A stretch of DNA of 15,438 nucleotides from Verrucomicrobiaceae bacterium (GTDB taxonomy: Bacteria; Verrucomicrobiota; Verrucomicrobiae; Verrucomicrobiales; Akkermansiaceae). The position numbers and the translations under genes are program-made. The notes under the pieces were generated by a model. That model did no database searches and had not been told where the DNA came from. It worked only from the letters and a program-made list of their open reading frames with translations. Within the stretch, counting starts at the first letter, position 1. Each line of letters starts with the position of its first letter. Positions 12,929 through 15,438 of the stretch are shown in pieces. Location: the NCBI GenBank assembly GCA_003820635.1, contig RPOS01000065.1, forward strand, positions 1 through 15,438, written 5' to 3'.

Positions 12929-14240
12929 GTCGTATCAAAACGAAGCGGCTGATTTTATTTACGAGCACGACCGCGCAATGATTCTCGCGCCAGTCGGTGC
13001 GGGTAAGACAGCAACCACGCTGACAGCCATGCAAGACGCGATTAGCGACGGCGTAGTCAAACGATTCTTGGTGTTGGCACCTAAGCGTGTCTGCACCGAC
13101 GTATGGCCTGTAGAGCGTCTTATCTGGTCGCCATACATCACTATGGCCGTGGCGGTCGGCACGCCTGAACAGCGGCTGACTGCGCTGAACAGCGGCGCAA
13201 GTGTGGTCGTCACCAACTATGACAATTTGTTATGGCTGGCGAATCAAAAGCTGGACTTTGACGGCGTTGTGTTTGATGAACTGACGCGCCTCAAGAATCC
13301 GTCAGGCGCACGTTACAAGGCGCTGCTGAAAGTCATTGAACCCATGCGTGTGCGTTGGGGTTTGACTGGCAGCTTTACCAGTAACGGGCTTGAGGACGTG
13401 TTCGGCCAGTGCAAGATCATTGACCAGAACCTGCTTGGGCGCAGCAAGGGCGCGTTCATGCAGACGTACTTTGTGCTGATTAATGCCGACTACGGCGAGT
13501 GGGCGCCGCGTCCTGGCTCGCTTGATCGGGTCATGCAGAAGATCAAGCCGGCGACGTACCTGCTGGAGCCGGGCGAATACAAGGACACGCTGCCGCCGTT
13601 GCATGCCGTTGAAGTGCGTTGCGACATGGAAATGACGCCGTACAACAAGATGAAGAAAGACTTCGTGTTTGAAGGTATTACGGCGGTAAACGCGGGGGTC
13701 GCTGCGGGCAAATTACAGCAGATGGCGTCGGGGTTTGTCTATGAGACGACAAAGAAACCCCATCCCGATAAGCCGGGCAAGTTCATTGTAACGCAGATCC
13801 CGGTGCGATTCAGCGCGCACAAGTTTGATGCGCTGGACGATTTGTTAGAAGAAAACCAACGGGCGAATACCATCATCGCCTACACGTACCAAGAAGAGTT
13901 GGCAGAACTGAAACGGAGATACCCACATGCAGTCACCCTCGAAGATCCCAACGCAATCGAACGCTGGAATGCTGGACGTGTTGAGCTACTGCTTGTCCAT
14001 CCAAAGTCTGCCGGTCATGGTCTTAATCTCCAGCATGGCGGCTGCAACATGGTATTTCTTTCGTTGCCTTGGTCGCTGGAACTGTACGAACAAACGGTAG
14101 GGAGACTACATCGAAGCGGCCAACGGCATGATGTGTGGTGTTACGTCATGCTAACCAACAAGACCGTCGATGAAAAGATATGGGCCGGACTACATAACAA
14201 ACGGACCATATCGGATATTGCACTGGAGGCACTGAAGTGA
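12909..14240 (+). CDS. SNF2/SF2-type DNA helicase
   Basis: A DNA-dependent ATPase/translocase of the SNF2-like SF2 type, short (443 aa) as in phages. The ATG at 12909 has AAGGA (12896-12900) 8 nt upstream; the longer frame to 12879 is not needed. Motifs: Q-like LRSYQNEAADFI (6-17), motif I APVGAGKTAT (28-36, K33), motif II FDELTRLKN (D123/E124; DELT in place of DEAH), motif III LTGSF (152-156), motif V PKSAGHGLNLQ (365-375) and motif VI QTVGRLHRSGQRH (395-407, two arginines). No nuclease domain is fused; the adjacent VRR-NUC may provide it. The stop overlaps the next start as GTGA. Confidence 0.92.
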   Translation: MSGPTLRSYQNEAADFIYEHDRAMILAPVGAGKTATTLTAMQDAISDGVVKRFLVLAPKRVCTDVWPVERLIWSPYITMAVAVGTPEQRLTALNSGASVVVTNYDNLLWLANQKLDFDGVVFDELTRLKNPSGARYKALLKVIEPMRVRWGLTGSFTSNGLEDVFGQCKIIDQNLLGRSKGAFMQTYFVLINADYGEWAPRPGSLDRVMQKIKPATYLLEPGEYKDTLPPLHAVEVRCDMEMTPYNKMKKDFVFEGITAVNAGVAAGKLQQMASGFVYETTKKPHPDKPGKFIVTQIPVRFSAHKFDALDDLLEENQRANTIIAYTYQEELAELKRRYPHAVTLEDPNAIERWNAGRVELLLVHPKSAGHGLNLQHGGCNMVFLSLPWSLELYEQTVGRLHRSGQRHDVWCYVMLTNKTVDEKIWAGLHNKRTISDIALEALK

Positions 14241-14398
14241 AAAGACTGGATCATTGGAGAACGCTGTTGAAAGCAGCAAAGGCGGAACTTCCCATGCGGC
14301 GGCGGGCATCTAACGCCGCTGCGCGAAGCCTGCGCAAACTTGAAGAGAAGATTGAAAAACTGGAGCAAAAAATTGAACATAACCTGGCGAGTTCTTAA
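14237..14398 (+). CDS. Small coiled-coil protein, 53 aa, GTG start
   Basis: GTG at 14237 overlaps the helicase stop (GTGA) and has GGAGG (14225-14229) 7 nt upstream. The product begins MKRLDHWRTLLKAAKAELPM, is basic through RRRASNAAARS, and ends with leucine/isoleucine heptads (LRKLEEKIEKLEQKIEHNL). It probably forms a short dimeric coiled coil with a basic arm that could contact DNA. No family is recognised. Confidence 0.7.
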   Translation: MKRLDHWRTLLKAAKAELPMRRRASNAAARSLRKLEEKIEKLEQKIEHNLASS

Positions 14399-14564
14399 TG
14401 ATGTACTGGCGTCCAAAACAGAAGAAGAAGTTTTGGAACTGCTGACTTTTGAGCGCGAGAACCTTTGCCGCGTTACGTTCTTGGAGCGGTTGCATCAACG
14501 GTACTGCGCGCTTCGCGCGAGCAGGGAACGCATCGAACTACTTAAGGAGGCGAAAGCACCATGA
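14373..14564 (+). CDS. Conserved small phage protein, 63 aa, TTG start
   Basis: No ATG is available in this frame. TTG at 14373 has GGAG (14362-14365) 7 nt upstream; an earlier TTG (14340) would give 74 aa without a good SD. The product MNITWRVLNDVLASKTEEEV, then LELLTFERENLCRVTFLERLHQRYCALRASRERIELLKEA, is helical and charged. It resembles a small-protein family frequent in phages, with the pattern RVT-hydrophobic-RLHQRY-LRA-RER. Its function is unknown. It overlaps the previous gene by 26 nt and the next as ATGA. Confidence 0.72.
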   Translation: MNITWRVLNDVLASKTEEEVLELLTFERENLCRVTFLERLHQRYCALRASRERIELLKEAKAP

Positions 14565-14710
14565 AGTTAGCACGCAGGGCTGTAAAGTTGTTCCCGTTTA
14601 AAGACTACACAACACGACAAGCTGTAATTCACGTCCGTAAGGCGTGGCTGCGTTCAATGCTGACTCTGGGGGACAAATGGCTTCTCGCAAACGCAAACCG
14701 CGTCCGATAG
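14561..14710 (+). CDS. Small basic protein, 49 aa
   Basis: AAGGAGG (14544-14550) lies 10 nt before the ATG, which overlaps the previous stop (ATGA). The product begins MKLARRAVKLFPFKDYTTRQ, continues AVIHVRKAWLRSMLTLGDKWLLA and ends NANRVR. It is strongly basic with a Trp-containing amphipathic helix, as in a small DNA- or membrane-surface-binding peptide. Similar short phage proteins with a LGDKWLLA-like end are known to me only as hypotheticals. It overlaps the next gene by 34 nt. Confidence 0.65.
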   Translation: MKLARRAVKLFPFKDYTTRQAVIHVRKAWLRSMLTLGDKWLLANANRVR

Positions 14711-15120
14711 AGATTCCGTGTCTCGTACTGAGTCAGATAGTGCCTGACTCGCAGATAACGCTTCTGACGGCTTTAAATGCGTTTGTTGAGGGGTGGGCTA
14801 CACCTACGCATTTTGACGTCATGTTGGACACCAGAGACTTGCTGCTGTTGGGTGCAAGCGCGAAAGATGATGAAGGAGTCATGGCAGTTTGCCGCGCAGC
14901 AAACATCGCGCTGGCGAACATCCAAGACAGCTACAACGGCGCGTTCAAGTCAGAACAAGAAGAGCTAAACGCGTTGGCAATGTTGGTCGATATATCAAAT
15001 GACTTTTGGAACCGGCAGTCTGGATCGTTGTACCGCGCCGCATACATTGCTTTGAAAGAATGGCGGCAAAAACAGGGAGCGGAAAATGAAGGTCAGCGCA
15101 ACGAAAGAGGAACCCATTAA
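14677..15120 (+). CDS. Conserved phage hypothetical protein, 147 aa
   Basis: The ATG at 14677 has GGGGGA (14668-14673) just upstream and is preferred to the GTG at 14644, which would run deep into the previous gene. The protein begins MASRKRKPRPIEIPCLVLSQ and is then mostly helical: ALNAFVEGWATPTHFDVMLDT, DLLLLGASAKDDEGVMAVCR, ELNALAMLVDISNDFWNRQS, and a charged tail. The basic RKRKPRPIEIP head followed by a helical body is a pattern I associate with small phage proteins near replication genes. No activity is known. A 35-nt overlap joins it to the next gene. Confidence 0.75.
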   Translation: MASRKRKPRPIEIPCLVLSQIVPDSQITLLTALNAFVEGWATPTHFDVMLDTRDLLLLGASAKDDEGVMAVCRAANIALANIQDSYNGAFKSEQEELNALAMLVDISNDFWNRQSGSLYRAAYIALKEWRQKQGAENEGQRNERGTH

Positions 15121-15307
15121 GCCCGGCTGGTACGTTGTTGAATGGGGCGAGTTTGCAGCAAGTCCGACGCTGATTTATTACGACGAACGTGGCTGGCAAC
15201 GCAGCCCAGGCAATGAAAGTTTTTTTGGTACGCACGAAGGCGACGTATGGTGGGATGAGTTTGAGCCTAGCGACTTCACAATGTTTCTCTTGAGGGTAAT
15301 GGCATGA
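15086..15307 (+). CDS. Hypothetical protein, 73 aa
   Basis: The ATG has GGGAG (15075-15079) about 6 nt upstream and lies within the end of the preceding gene. The product starts MKVSATKEEPIKPGWYVVEW and is rich in aromatic and acidic residues (YYDERGW, GDVWWDEFEPSDFTMFLLRV), likely a compact beta-sheet fold. Small phage proteins with a PGWYVVEW-like opening are familiar but uncharacterised. The stop overlaps the next start (ATGA). Confidence 0.7.
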   Translation: MKVSATKEEPIKPGWYVVEWGEFAASPTLIYYDERGWQRSPGNESFFGTHEGDVWWDEFEPSDFTMFLLRVMA

Positions 15308-15438
15308 ATTGGGCGGAGTATGTAAACACCATACCGCAGACGCTTGATGAACGCAGGATTGAAAAATCTGTCCAGTACAAACGAGAGAAGCGAAATGAAT
15401 ACGAGCGAAAAAAGCGGGCTTCCAAAAAAGTGGTGCAG
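15304..15438 (+). CDS. Hypothetical basic protein (3' end outside window)
   Basis: GAGGG (15292-15296) lies 7 nt before an ATG that overlaps the previous stop (ATGA). The frame stays open for 45 codons to the window edge: MNWAEYVNTIPQTLDERRIE, then a run of Lys, Arg and Glu (YKREKRNEYERKKRASKK). The highly charged helix may be a coiled coil or nucleic-acid-binding region. The remainder is not visible, so no family can be given. Confidence 0.6.
   Translation, partial: MNWAEYVNTIPQTLDERRIEKSVQYKREKRNEYERKKRASKKVVQ

Overview
The window is a piece of a tailed bacteriophage or prophage genome. It has a terminase/portal packaging module, a phage replication module built around a family A DNA polymerase, and many tiny overlapping genes with strong Shine-Dalgarno sites. 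Moderately high GC, GGAGG-type ribosome sites, sigma70-like promoters and a textbook LexA (SOS) box point to a proteobacterial host. Beta- or gammaproteobacteria fit best, but I cannot name the host. The order small terminase, large terminase, P22-type portal suggests a podovirus-like headful-packaging virion; that is an inference from family resemblance.

Layout: (1) 1-3388, leftward packaging operon: portal (cut by the window edge), large terminase and small terminase, joined by 1-nt TAATG overlaps. (2) 3389-4240, an 850-bp divergent control region without a convincing gene. It carries a 46-bp-period direct repeat with a candidate leftward promoter, two families of short iterated motifs (GTTTGCA and ATGTGYCA), and a perfect 20-bp LexA-consensus palindrome lying at the exact centre of a 15-bp inverted repeat. 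(3) 4241-5744, a rightward cassette of eight or nine very small genes, three of them single-span membrane peptides, ending at a bidirectional terminator (5746-5770). (4) 12578-5780, leftward replication operon: Cas4/RecB-like nuclease (DUF2800 type), a conserved 215-aa phage protein, a tRNA-Thr(UGU) with a structured spacer, a 38-aa membrane protein, family A DNA polymerase, an HNH homing-type endonuclease and a primase-helicase. (5) 12659-15438, rightward operon: VRR-NUC nuclease, SNF2/DEAD-like helicase, then a run of small genes in which every junction overlaps, continuing past the window.

Regions 4 and 5 diverge from one 80-bp spacer in which the -35 boxes of the two promoters share the same TTGACAA core. 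The rightward promoter is predicted to start transcription on the A of the VRR-NUC start codon. Primase-helicase, polymerase, Cas4-like nuclease, VRR-NUC and SNF2 helicase together form a replication/recombination set that recurs in temperate siphophages and podophages.

The least ordinary parts are the 3.4-4.15 kb control region, the tiny-gene cassette beside it, the structured spacer next to the tRNA, and several micro-genes. I did not find a self-evident new defence or retro-element system.
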